38,792 bases of DNA from Phycisphaerae bacterium. GTDB taxonomy: Bacteria > Planctomycetota > Phycisphaerae > Phycisphaerales > SM1A02. Location: NCBI GenBank assembly GCA_002862305.1, contig PKCS01000065.1:1-38792 (forward strand), written 5' to 3'. A program made the position numbers and the translations under genes. Under the pieces are notes generated by a model, which worked only from the letters and a program-made list of their open reading frames with translations, ran no database searches and had not been told where the DNA came from. Shown piece by piece: positions 1 to 7,329 of the stretch; position 1 is the first letter of the stretch, and the number at the start of each line of letters is the position of its first letter.

Positions 1-213
1 CGCGGTCGGCCCCTTCAGGCACCCGCGGATGGTCTTGACCTCCGAGATCGAGGCGTACCGCACCACCTGGGCGGTGGAGGGCTTGCTCCCGCTGTCCTGG
101 TTGCAGTCGCCGTCCCAGTCGGGTCCCAGCGTCGCGCCGGCCCCCGGGAGCGCAAGGGTGATCGCCACGATCGGCAGCAGGCCGAACACGGTTCCGAGTC
201 GATGATGGATCAT
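1..213 (-). CDS. secreted protein, N-terminal part (cut by window edge)
   Basis: The first 71 codons of a minus-strand gene are visible; the rest lies beyond base 1. The ATG at 213 is preceded by GGAG at 5-base spacing. The N-terminus looks like a Sec signal peptide: MIHHRLG, a hydrophobic run around VFGLLPIVAITLALPGAGA, then a polar stretch GPDWDGDCNQDSGSKPSTAQ and VKTIRGCLKGP. The DSGSKPSTAQ ... IRGCLKG pattern recalls the start of planctomycete surface proteins of the kind 'DAG-LPxTAQ ... I-G-L', but this is a memory-based inference. In the 146-base gap upstream (214-359) I see only a short inverted repeat, CCTCA-TTC-TGAGG at 239-251. Function unknown. Confidence 0.6.
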   Translation of the reverse strand, partial: MIHHRLGTVFGLLPIVAITLALPGAGATLGPDWDGDCNQDSGSKPSTAQVVRYASISEVKTIRGCLKGPTA

Positions 214-359
214 GATTTCTCCAGCGTCAGTTGGCCGTCCTCATTCTGAGGCTGGCTTCCGTCGATTCCCAGTCGAATCTTGCAACTCCCGGGAAAACCA
301 CGACCACGCACCCCCCAGCGGGGTCAAATCGCCTCCGCGGGTGGACTATCGGCCGGTGC

Positions 360-1010
360 TCAGCGCGCCTCGACCACGCGGGTCAGCGCCTCGACCCGTC
401 GCGAGATCGCCCGCGACGCCTCCGGCACCGATGCGGTCGGACCGGATCGCGCCAGCCGTTCGCGCAGCTCGCGGACCCGTTCCTCGAGTTCCGGCAGGGT
501 CGCCCGGATCGCCTCCAGCTCGCGGACCCGCTCGGTCCGCCCCGCGGCCGCGGCGGCCGCGAGGGCCTCGGGCAGTGCCCGGGATGCGAGCAGGCCGAGC
601 CCGGTCGACGCGTCGTCGAGGAGGATCCCGGCCTCCCCCGCGGCGGCTCCCTGGTTGAAGACGATGCGGGGTGCGTCCGTCGGCGCGGCGCCGCGCCTCC
701 CGTCGCCCGCCCCCGCCAGCCACGCGACCGTCCCCCCGACGACCAGCAGTCCGGGGACCAGGAACCAGCCCGGTCGGGTCGTGCGGGCCCCCGCCGGGCG
801 CCGCCAGGGAAGCATCAGGAGCAGGGACCCCGCGCCCACCACCAGTGCGGGGACCGGACGGCCCTCGCGCAGCAGGAGCAGGCCGCCCACCGCCAGCAGG
901 CAGGTCGCCACCCACCGCATCAGGGTGGGGGGGGACGCGGGCGTCCGGTCGGTGGCGGCGGCGACCACCAGGAAGCAGCCGCCGGCCAGGCAGGAGATCG
1001 TCCAGATCAT
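360..1010 (-). CDS. hypothetical membrane protein with C-terminal coiled coil
   Basis: 216 residues, not recognised as a known family. There are about four hydrophobic segments in the first 125 residues: a signal-like first helix, MRWVATCLLAVGGLLLL, VPALVVGAGSLLLMLPW and a PGWFLVPGLLVVGGTVAWL segment. The rest is soluble, with Ala/Glu/Arg heptad-like sequence from about residue 155 (ELEAIRATLPELEERVRELR), predicting a coiled coil. The ATG at 1010 follows a GGAGC ribosome site at 7-base spacing. It starts 12 bases after the ClC gene stops, so it is the last gene of the DUF308-ClC operon. A partner role for the ClC protein is only an inference from position. Confidence 0.75.
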   Translation of the reverse strand: MIWTISCLAGGCFLVVAAATDRTPASPPTLMRWVATCLLAVGGLLLLREGRPVPALVVGAGSLLLMLPWRRPAGARTTRPGWFLVPGLLVVGGTVAWLAGAGDGRRGAAPTDAPRIVFNQGAAAGEAGILLDDASTGLGLLASRALPEALAAAAAAGRTERVRELEAIRATLPELEERVRELRERLARSGPTASVPEASRAISRRVEALTRVVEAR

Positions 1011-1022
1011 CGATCGCTCCGG

Positions 1023-2453
1023 TCAGTCACCCTCGGGGGGCGCCAGCTTCCGGAGTCCCTTGGCCTCCAGGAACTGGCAGGCGAGGGCCTCGTAGATCGA
1101 GGGCTTGCAGATCATGTTCGCGATCCACGCGGCGATCAGTGCCGCGAACATGAGGGGGAGGATCATCCCGTACGCGCCGGTCATCTCGAACATGATGGTG
1201 AACACCGTGATCGGGCTCTGCACCACCCCGGTGAAGTACGCGCACATGAAGATCATCATCACCTCCGGCAGGCCGATCCCGGGGGCGATGTATCCGTTGA
1301 GGATCGGGTAGCACAGCTGCCCGAGGCCCGCGCCGGTGGCGAGGCTGGGGTCGAAGAGCCCGCCGGGGATCGCGCTGATCAGGCTGACGAAGCTCGCCGA
1401 GGCCTTGGCCAGCGGGTAGTACCACTTCGCGGTGGGTTCGCCGACCTCGTGCGCCTCCAGCAGCATCGCCTTCGCCTGCGTGTAGCCCCCGGTGTAGCTC
1501 TCCCCGAAGGAGCAGATCGCGATCACCGCCAGCGCCAGGCCGAGCACCGCGCCCGTCTTCCAGGGATGCTTCACCAGGAAGGGGCTGGTGAACTTGCTGG
1601 CCAGGACCACCAGGCGGCCGAACCAGCCGCCGAGGAAGCCCGCGAACACCGCGATCACCGGCACCGCGATCCACTGGCGCAGGTCGCCGAGGAAGGTGTC
1701 CCCCGGTCCCGGGGAATCGGTGCCGAGCGGCAGCATCGATCCGGCGTTGACCGCGCCGTAGAAGTAGTAGTTCCCCATGAAGAACACGCACACCCCGCAG
1801 GCGAGGGCGGTGGTCCGGATGATGCAGACCACGCTCTTCTTGTCGAAGAGGTGCCCGACCTCCTCGAAGCAGAAGATGATCCCCGCGATGGGGGTGTTGA
1901 AGGCCGCGGCGATCCCGGCCGCGGAGCCGGCGAGGATCAGTCCCCGCTCGACCAGGAACGACGGAAGCCTGAAGAACCGGCTGCACAGGTACATGTAGCA
2001 GGCACCCACGTGGACCGAGGGCCCCTCGCGACCCACGGTGATCCCGCTGAAGAGCGCCCCGGTGAGCAGCAGGATCTTGCCGATCGAGATCTTGATCGAG
2101 AGCATCATCGAGCGCTGGGGGCATTCCCCGATCTTGAGGGCCGCCATCGCCTGGGGGATGCCGGTGCCCTCGGTGCCCGCGAACCACTTCCTCTGGACGA
2201 CGACGATCAGCATCATCATCGTGGCCATGAAGCCCGCGGGGATGATCGTGGCCCAGATCCCCGAGATCCTGGTCCCGAGGATCGGCTCCTCTCCCTGCAG
2301 CATCTTCATGAAGGTGCCGCCCCAGGTCTCCGCCTGGATGAAGTAGTAGGCCGCGAAGCCGGTCATCAGCGCGGCCACCGAAGTGACCACCCAGACCTTC
2401 CAGTTGCTGCCGCGGTCACCTCGGTCCTGCGTCTCGCTCTGCTGGTCGGCCAT
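1023..2453 (-). CDS. ClC-family chloride channel / H+-coupled anion transporter
   Basis: 476-residue polytopic membrane protein with all the ClC signature stretches. GTGIP lies at 96-100 (usual GSGIP), GREGP at 141-145 with the gating glutamate E143, AAFNTPIAGIIFCFEE ends with the glutamate pair 197-198 that in exchangers includes the internal proton glutamate, and GGLFDPSL takes the place of GIFAPSL. A tyrosine in CKPSIYEAL near the C-terminus fits the inner-gate tyrosine. Gating and proton glutamates are both present, so an exchanger is more likely than a passive channel. No CBS domains follow. Thr97 instead of Ser in the first selectivity motif is unusual and could alter anion preference. 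Start: ATG 2453 with GAGGA 8 bases upstream. Second gene of the operon, 66 bases after the DUF308 gene. Confidence 0.92.
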   Translation of the reverse strand: MADQQSETQDRGDRGSNWKVWVVTSVAALMTGFAAYYFIQAETWGGTFMKMLQGEEPILGTRISGIWATIIPAGFMATMMMLIVVVQRKWFAGTEGTGIPQAMAALKIGECPQRSMMLSIKISIGKILLLTGALFSGITVGREGPSVHVGACYMYLCSRFFRLPSFLVERGLILAGSAAGIAAAFNTPIAGIIFCFEEVGHLFDKKSVVCIIRTTALACGVCVFFMGNYYFYGAVNAGSMLPLGTDSPGPGDTFLGDLRQWIAVPVIAVFAGFLGGWFGRLVVLASKFTSPFLVKHPWKTGAVLGLALAVIAICSFGESYTGGYTQAKAMLLEAHEVGEPTAKWYYPLAKASASFVSLISAIPGGLFDPSLATGAGLGQLCYPILNGYIAPGIGLPEVMMIFMCAYFTGVVQSPITVFTIMFEMTGAYGMILPLMFAALIAAWIANMICKPSIYEALACQFLEAKGLRKLAPPEGD

Positions 2454-2493
2454 CGTTCGGTCCTCGATAGGTCGCTGGTCGGTCCCGGGGCAG

Positions 2494-2535
2494 CGGGGCG
2501 TCCGGCCCCGGAGCCTGCGTCAGTGCCGCAGGCTC
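2494..2535 (-). terminator. two adjacent hairpins between DUF308 and ClC genes
   Basis: Two back-to-back perfect inverted repeats. The arms GAGCCTGCG / CGCAGGCTC (2511-2519 and 2527-2535) enclose a 7-base loop that contains the DUF308 stop codon (2520-2522). The arms CGGGGC / GCCCCG (2494-2499 and 2505-2510) have a 5-base loop. There is no U-tract, so this is not a classic intrinsic terminator. It may act as an attenuator, an RNA-stability element or a weak terminator that lowers ClC expression relative to DUF308. Confidence 0.45.
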
Positions 2536-3071
2536 CGCAGTCGGTTGGAGGCCGCGATCTGGTACACGCCGGCGAAGATGAACTGCACCCCGAAGAAGAT
2601 GCTCAGCACCAGGATCATCAGGCCCGGCACCAGGAGCATGAAGATCCCGGCGACGAAACTGGCGATCCCCATGGCGATCAGCATTCCCCGCGCCTGGTGG
2701 CCGGAGAGCCCGATCCCCGCCGCGACCTGCATCGCCCCCACCAGCAGGGTCGCGATCCCCAGCAGGGTGACCATGATGTCCAGCGACTGCCCGGGGTCGA
2801 GGATCAGCACCAGGCCGATCCCGGCCGCGATCACCGGCATGAACCACCGGATCGCGGACGCGGCCCCCGCACTCGATTCCTGGCCCGCGGCGAAGATCCC
2901 GATGATCGCCCCCAGGATCAGGAGGTACCCGACGATGGTCACGAACGCCGCCGGCATCTCGTACGGCGCGATCAGCAGCAGGATCCCCATCAGCAGCATG
3001 AGGCATCCGTCGATCAGGAAGATCCACCACTTGGCGGAGAGGTTCTGTCGGGCTTTGATGGCGATGGCCAT
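2520..3071 (-). CDS. DUF308 / HdeD-like membrane protein
   Basis: 183 residues, nearly all membrane: about six helices with short loops, beginning MAIAIKARQNLSAKWW and including the paired helical units typical of the DUF308 (HdeD) family (LIDGCLMLLMGILLLIAPY, then LGIATLLVGAMQVAAGI). HdeD in enterobacteria is linked to acid resistance, but the biochemical role of the family is unknown. The start at 3071 has AGGAG about 10 bases upstream; the reading frame stays open further upstream, but that extension is polar and lies opposite the methyltransferase gene, so it was discarded. First gene of a probable operon with the ClC transporter, which suggests an ion/pH homeostasis unit. It is divergent from the methyltransferase gene across only 52 bases. 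Confidence 0.85.
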   Translation of the reverse strand: MAIAIKARQNLSAKWWIFLIDGCLMLLMGILLLIAPYEMPAAFVTIVGYLLILGAIIGIFAAGQESSAGAASAIRWFMPVIAAGIGLVLILDPGQSLDIMVTLLGIATLLVGAMQVAAGIGLSGHQARGMLIAMGIASFVAGIFMLLVPGLMILVLSIFFGVQFIFAGVYQIAASNRLRSLRH

Positions 3072-3123
3072 GGTCGGGTGGCTCCTCTCGGGGGCGGGTA
3101 GCATGGAGATGGGAGCACCCCGC

Positions 3124-4317
3124 ATGACCGCCGGACATGATGATACTTCGGTCACGCTCGACGCGTGGCACCAGCTGCATTCACCACGAACCCGGGACCT
3201 GCTGCTCGCGGTGGAGGCGATCGAGACCCCCGGGCCCTCGGAACTGGGCCGATTGCGGCGGGAATGGCCGGCCCCGGTGGTGTCCGCGGCCCTTGAACTC
3301 AGCCGGGCCCGTCGCAAGGCCCGGGCCAAGTTCGAGCACGCCTCCGAGCTCTGGTGCGACGTCCCCGGTGTGGAACAGGCGAGTTCCGAGCAGGTCGCGG
3401 GGTGGAAGGCCGGACGCTTCCGCGAGGCGGGCGCGGAGTCCGTCCTGGACCTCTGCTGCGGGATCGGCGGGGACACTCGATCGCTGGCCGCGGTGGCCGC
3501 GGTGCACGCGATCGACCTGGACCCGATTCGCTGCTGGATGGCCGGGCTGAACGCGGGGTGCACCACCGAGGTCGCGGACGCCGCCGAGGTCGGGGTCGTG
3601 GACCGGTACCTGCACGTCGATCCCGCTCGGCGGGACGAGCGAAGCGGGCGGCGCCGCTGGAACCCCGAGGACCATCGCCCGCCGTGGTCGGTGCTCGGCG
3701 GGATGCTGGCCCGCGCGCGCGGCGCGGCCTGCAAGCTGGGCCCCGGGCTGCCGCTTCCCCTGGATGGCGCGCCGGACGGAACCGAATACGAGGTGATCCA
3801 GGAACGTGGCCAGCTGGTCCAGGGCGTGCTCTGGTGCGGTGCACTGGCCCGGGAACCCGGCCGGCGGCGTGCGACGCTGCTTCCCGAGGCCGCCACGGTC
3901 TGCGGGAACCCCGGCCGGATCGTGGCGCCGGCACGGCCCCCGGTCCCCGGCGAGTACCTGGTCGAGGCCGCCCCCGCCCTCGAACGCACCGAACTGGTCG
4001 CCCACCTGCTCGGGGACCGTGACGACGTGGGGGAGCTCGCGCCCGGCCTGGGCCTCCTCGGTTCGCCGTCGCCCCTCGACCCCCCGTGGTTCACCAGCTG
4101 GCTGGTCGAGGAGGTCCTTCCCATGCGCGAACGGCCGCTTCGCCGGTGGCTGCGGGACCACGACACCGGGGAGGTGGTGGTGCGCACCCGGGGCGGTGCG
4201 GTCCCGGTCGATGAGTGGGCGAAGTCGCTGCGTGGCGAGGGCTCGACTCGCCGGGTGCTCTTCGCGCTTCGCCTGGGGGATTCGCTCCGGGCGGTGGTGG
4301 TTCAGTCCACCGACTGA
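3124..4317 (+). CDS. class I SAM-dependent methyltransferase with THUMP-like C-terminus
   Basis: 397 residues. The SAM-binding motif is VLDLCCGIGGDTRSLA (about 107-122), followed by the acidic strand end AIDLDP (129-134) and the family hallmark HVDPARRD (165-171) with PEDHRPPWS just after. This matches a widespread bacterial group annotated as class I methyltransferases with a THUMP-like ferredoxin domain, distantly related to the trimethylguanosine-synthase (TGS1) fold; the substrate is probably an RNA but has not been shown for these. The last ~90 residues, ending LRLGDSLRAVVVQSTD, fit the THUMP-like part. An in-frame ATG at 3103 is an alternative start; 3124 is preferred because a GGGAG lies about 8-12 bases upstream. 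The 3' end overlaps the opposing lipoprotein gene by 16 bases. Confidence 0.85.
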   Translation: MTAGHDDTSVTLDAWHQLHSPRTRDLLLAVEAIETPGPSELGRLRREWPAPVVSAALELSRARRKARAKFEHASELWCDVPGVEQASSEQVAGWKAGRFREAGAESVLDLCCGIGGDTRSLAAVAAVHAIDLDPIRCWMAGLNAGCTTEVADAAEVGVVDRYLHVDPARRDERSGRRRWNPEDHRPPWSVLGGMLARARGAACKLGPGLPLPLDGAPDGTEYEVIQERGQLVQGVLWCGALAREPGRRRATLLPEAATVCGNPGRIVAPARPPVPGEYLVEAAPALERTELVAHLLGDRDDVGELAPGLGLLGSPSPLDPPWFTSWLVEEVLPMRERPLRRWLRDHDTGEVVVRTRGGAVPVDEWAKSLRGEGSTRRVLFALRLGDSLRAVVVQSTD

Positions 4318-5279
4318 CCGGGGGCCAGGGCCTGCAGCTGGTCGAGGTTCCGCCCCATGAGGGTGGTGAACGTCTCGGTCCCGTCCGGGGTGGGGGGGTT
4401 GGCGAGGGGCATGACCAGCACCGGCTCCAGCCCGAGTTCCCGCAGGACCTCGAGTCGCTCCGCGGTGGGGGCGGACGGCACCAGCAGGTGCCGCGCCCCG
4501 GTGGCGAGCACCAGGTTGCGCAGGCTCTCCATCCCGTCGTGGGGGGTGGGCTCGTTCCAGTGCCAGTCCGCCTCGTGCAGGTCGAGCCCGCAGGCGGAGG
4601 CCAGGTACTCGTAGACGGGTTCACTGCCGATGATCGGCGGCAGCTCGAGGCCGCGGATGAGGGCGGCCTGGTCGGCCAGTGCGCCGAGTTCCGCCATGAG
4701 GTCCTCGGCCCGGGCGCGGATCCCGACGGTGCTCACCCCGGGCAGCCGGTTCTGCATCCCCGCCGCGGCGGCCGCCGCCTGCTCCCGCGCGAGGTTCGGG
4801 TCCAGCCAGGTGTGGGAGGCCCAGTGGGCGTGGTCGTGGACCCCCTCGCCCTCCGGACCGTGCTGGTGGTCGTGGTCGTGGTGGTGGTGGTGCGTGGACT
4901 CGAGCCACTGGTCCCGGAAGGCGTTCGCGGTGATGATCGTCCGGGACCCGGGCAGGCTGGCGTTCGCGGTCCAGTTCGCGAACTCGGCGCCGTTGAGCAG
5001 GATCAGCGAGGCGTCCTGGATCTCGATGATCTGTTCCGGCGTCGGGCGGTAGTCGACCGCCGACTCCCCCTCGAGGCACGGGGAGTTGACCTCCACCTCG
5101 GTCCCGCCCATGACCTGCGCGAAGGATTGCAGCGGGAAGTTGTCCGCGAAGACGGTCGGGGGTCCCGAGGCCTCGGGGGCCGCGCCGCGGGGCTCCCCGG
5201 AGGTGCCGTCGCAGCCGGTCGCGGCGAGGAGGAGTGCCCCGGCGACCAGGCCGAGGAGGGGTGCGTGGTTCGTGGTCAT
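4302..5279 (-). CDS. ZnuA-like substrate-binding lipoprotein with degenerate metal site
   Basis: 325 residues. The signal sequence ends in LLLAATGC, with Cys23 as the likely lipidated residue. The body follows the cluster A-I (ZnuA/TroA) fold: FADNFPLQSFAQVMGG, VDYRPTPEQ, a His-rich loop (HHHHHDHDHQH near 130-140, HDHAH at 148-152), SHTWLDP and EPVYEYLASACGL. In ZnuA the metal is held mainly by three histidines. Here the one before YxP is Val75 (AVDYRP instead of PHxYEP), H156 is kept, and the third is Glu220 (SEPVYEYL). So it may bind a metal differently, or something else. It follows an ATPase and an FtsX-type permease rather than ZnuB/ZnuC. Start ATG 5279 with AAGGAA 8 bases upstream. Substrate uncertain. 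Confidence 0.83.
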   Translation of the reverse strand: MTTNHAPLLGLVAGALLLAATGCDGTSGEPRGAAPEASGPPTVFADNFPLQSFAQVMGGTEVEVNSPCLEGESAVDYRPTPEQIIEIQDASLILLNGAEFANWTANASLPGSRTIITANAFRDQWLESTHHHHHDHDHQHGPEGEGVHDHAHWASHTWLDPNLAREQAAAAAAGMQNRLPGVSTVGIRARAEDLMAELGALADQAALIRGLELPPIIGSEPVYEYLASACGLDLHEADWHWNEPTPHDGMESLRNLVLATGARHLLVPSAPTAERLEVLRELGLEPVLVMPLANPPTPDGTETFTTLMGRNLDQLQALAPGQSVD

Positions 5280-5310
5280 GGTCGGGTTCCTTGTCCGGGG
5301 GATGCGGGGT

Positions 5311-6507
5311 TCAGTTGGCGAGTCGGAGCACGAGGTCGTCGGGAAGCGAGAACGAGCAGGCGAGGACCAGCAGCGCGAAGAGCGCGGCCCCTCCGGCGAG
5401 GATCACCACCTCCGAGAGCAGCAGGGTCGCGATGGTGGCCCGACCCGCACCGATCCTCGAGAGGGTATCCAGCTCGTCGCGGCGGAGTCGGATCGAGAGC
5501 GCCAGCACCAGGGCCACCACCGCGAGGGTGGCCACCCCGGTCGCGACCAGGATCCCCGCCAGCAGGGCCCCGATCTTGAACACGCGCTCGAGGACCTCCG
5601 CGATGACCACGCTCGGCCGGGCGAGCTGGATCTCCCCCCGCCGCTCGAGCCTCGCGCTGAGGATGGTCGAGGACTTCGCGTCCCTCGGCACCACCACCAG
5701 TCCCTCGATCGGGAGGTCCTCGGGGTTCCCGTGGAAGTGCAGGGTCTCCAGTCGTTCCGGGGTGAGTTCGGTGTAGGGGGTGATCGCCGCGCTGGCGATC
5801 GAGCGGCCCTCCTCGGAGGTTCCCATCAGGACCTCCGGTTCGTCCTTGACCTCCTCGAGGTCGATGTGGACGTGGCCGTGCCCCGCGATGATCCAGCTGG
5901 TCCGCAGGTCGCAGAAGACCGCCCCGTCGTCCGGGGAGCGGGCGGGGGCCAGGACCCCGGTGATCCGCAGTCGCAGGGGGTACCCGCCTCCGATGTCGAG
6001 CAATCCTTCGGGATCGGTGAGGATCGTGTCCCCCGGCCCGAGGCCGCGTTTCGCGGCCAGGTCCGCTCCCAGCACGCACTCGCCCGGCACCGCGAAGGAG
6101 CGTCCCTCGGCGATCCGGAGGTCCCGGAAGTCGAGGTAGCCCACGTCGGTCCCCACGACCGGTGCACCCCCGGCCCGGGCGCTGAGGGAGAGCGGCAGGG
6201 CGTCGGCGAGGCCCGAATCGGTGATCTCCCCCACGGTCCGCGAGGGGATCGAGCCGAGGGGCTCCGGGAGGAACCACAACGCCCCCAGCACCAGGTCGAT
6301 GCCCCCGCCGGGTGCCCCGACCACCAGCGGGGTCCGGTCCGCCCGGGCCATGGTCGCGGTCTCGCCGCGTTCGATCAGCGACTGGATCACCAGCGGCAGC
6401 GCGGCGGAGATGCCCAGCGCCAGCACCAGGATCGAACTGCGCACCCCGTGGAACGCGAGGTGTCGCCAGGCGAGGTTGATCGCGTTGAGCAGGCCGCGGA
6501 GGTTCAT
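5311..6507 (-). CDS. FtsX/MacB-type ABC transporter permease
   Basis: 398 residues with the four-helix FtsX/MacB plan: one helix near the N-terminus (SILVLALGISAALPLVIQ), a large extracytoplasmic domain of about 230 residues, then three C-terminal helices (ALLAGILVATGVATLAVVAL; ATLLLSEVVILAGGAALFALL). The cytoplasmic loop between the last helices carries LRRDELDTLSRIGAGR, the usual ATPase-contact region of FtsX-like permeases (compare RRREIGVLRALG). The periplasmic domain includes AGHGHVHIDLEE, a His cluster that could touch metal. The start overlaps the ATPase stop (ATGA, 6504-6507), so translation is coupled. Systems of this type usually move lipoproteins, peptides or signals by mechanotransmission rather than import solutes, which makes the neighbouring ZnuA-like protein notable. 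Confidence 0.87.
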   Translation of the reverse strand: MNLRGLLNAINLAWRHLAFHGVRSSILVLALGISAALPLVIQSLIERGETATMARADRTPLVVGAPGGGIDLVLGALWFLPEPLGSIPSRTVGEITDSGLADALPLSLSARAGGAPVVGTDVGYLDFRDLRIAEGRSFAVPGECVLGADLAAKRGLGPGDTILTDPEGLLDIGGGYPLRLRITGVLAPARSPDDGAVFCDLRTSWIIAGHGHVHIDLEEVKDEPEVLMGTSEEGRSIASAAITPYTELTPERLETLHFHGNPEDLPIEGLVVVPRDAKSSTILSARLERRGEIQLARPSVVIAEVLERVFKIGALLAGILVATGVATLAVVALVLALSIRLRRDELDTLSRIGAGRATIATLLLSEVVILAGGAALFALLVLACSFSLPDDLVLRLAN

Positions 6508-7190
6508 GCGCTCGCCTCCGTCGCCGCCCGGTTCTCGGTGGTGAGGTCCACCACCCGGTCGAAGCGGGGGAGGATGACGTGGTCGTGGGTCACGACCAGC
6601 AGCGCGGCACCTGCGGTCGCCACCTCCTCGAAGAGCAGGTCGAGCACCGCCTCCCCGGTGTCGGGGTCGAGGTTGCCGGTGGGCTCGTCGGCGAGGACCA
6701 GCTGGGGGGAGCTCACCAGGGCCCGGCAGATCGCCGCCCGCTGTCGTTCACCCTGCGAGAGCCGGTGGGGCCGTCGCCGCAGCAGGTGCTCGATGCCCGC
6801 CCGGCTGGCGAGCTCGCGGGCCCGGTCGCGAAGCGCCCGGGTCACCGGTCGTCCGGCGAGGCGCACGGGCAGCAGGATCGAGTCCAGCACCGTGAGGTAC
6901 TCGAGCAGTCGGAACTCCTGGAACACCAGCCCGATCGAGTCCAGTCGGGTGCGTCGGCGCTCGAGCTCGCCCCGGCCCGAGAGGTCCGCCCCGTTGAAGC
7001 GAACCGTACCGCGCGCGGGACGCTTGATGCCGCAGGCGAGGTCCAGGAGGGTCGACTTGCCGCATCCACTGCGTCCGATCAGCGCGACCCGCTCCCGGGC
7101 CGCCACCTCGAAGCCCGGGAGCTCGAGCTGGAAGGTGGTCCCCCGGTAGGAGAACAGGAGGTCCCTGAATTCGACGACGAGCTCGCTCAT
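6504..7190 (-). CDS. ABC transporter ATP-binding protein (LolD/MacB-type)
   Basis: 228 residues with a complete nucleotide-binding domain: Walker A GRSGCGKS (39-46), Q-loop Gln91 in VFQEFRLLEYLTV, signature LSQGE (144-148, a common variant of LSGGQ), Walker B LVLADEPTGNLD with catalytic E169, and H-loop His202 in VVTHDH. The DEPTGNLD wording is typical of the LolD/MacB/FtsE subfamily, in line with the FtsX-type permease encoded next and overlapping by 4 bases. First gene of the three-gene operon. The start at 7190 sits inside a 16-base palindrome. Confidence 0.92.
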   Translation of the reverse strand: MSELVVEFRDLLFSYRGTTFQLELPGFEVAARERVALIGRSGCGKSTLLDLACGIKRPARGTVRFNGADLSGRGELERRRTRLDSIGLVFQEFRLLEYLTVLDSILLPVRLAGRPVTRALRDRARELASRAGIEHLLRRRPHRLSQGERQRAAICRALVSSPQLVLADEPTGNLDPDTGEAVLDLLFEEVATAGAALLVVTHDHVILPRFDRVVDLTTENRAATEASA

Positions 7191-7202
7191 GTTCCAACAT
7201 GA
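7187..7202. promoter_or_regulatory. palindrome over ATPase start, possible operator
   Basis: TCATGTT-CC-AACATGA is a perfect 7-2-7 inverted repeat that contains the start codon of the ABC ATPase gene (7188-7190). A dyad at this place could be a repressor site or an RNA hairpin hiding the start. The 7-2-7 layout resembles Fur/Zur-like dyads only loosely, so no regulator is assigned. Confidence 0.35.
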
Positions 7203-7329
7203 TAGTTCGGGCGGACCCCCTCGGTCGCGCTCGCTCGCGGGAACCGGATTCCCGGCCGCCGGTCAACATCCCGGGGCCAGTGCTGGTAGCGTGGGTCGAC
7301 CCGAATCCGGATTCCAGGGCCACTGCTGC

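Noticed and set aside
231-3101. A 956-codon plus-strand open frame antisense to the ClC and DUF308 genes
   Set aside because: High GC keeps antisense frames open. The translation is Arg/Gly/Asp/His-rich with no motif, and the minus strand has clear ClC motifs. The same holds for other long antisense frames, for example 25758-27284 and 31308-34169.
4830-4900. His-rich stretch HHHHH as a cloning tag
   Set aside because: It lies in the middle of the protein in the normal place of the ZnuA His-rich loop and is mixed with Asp and Gln.
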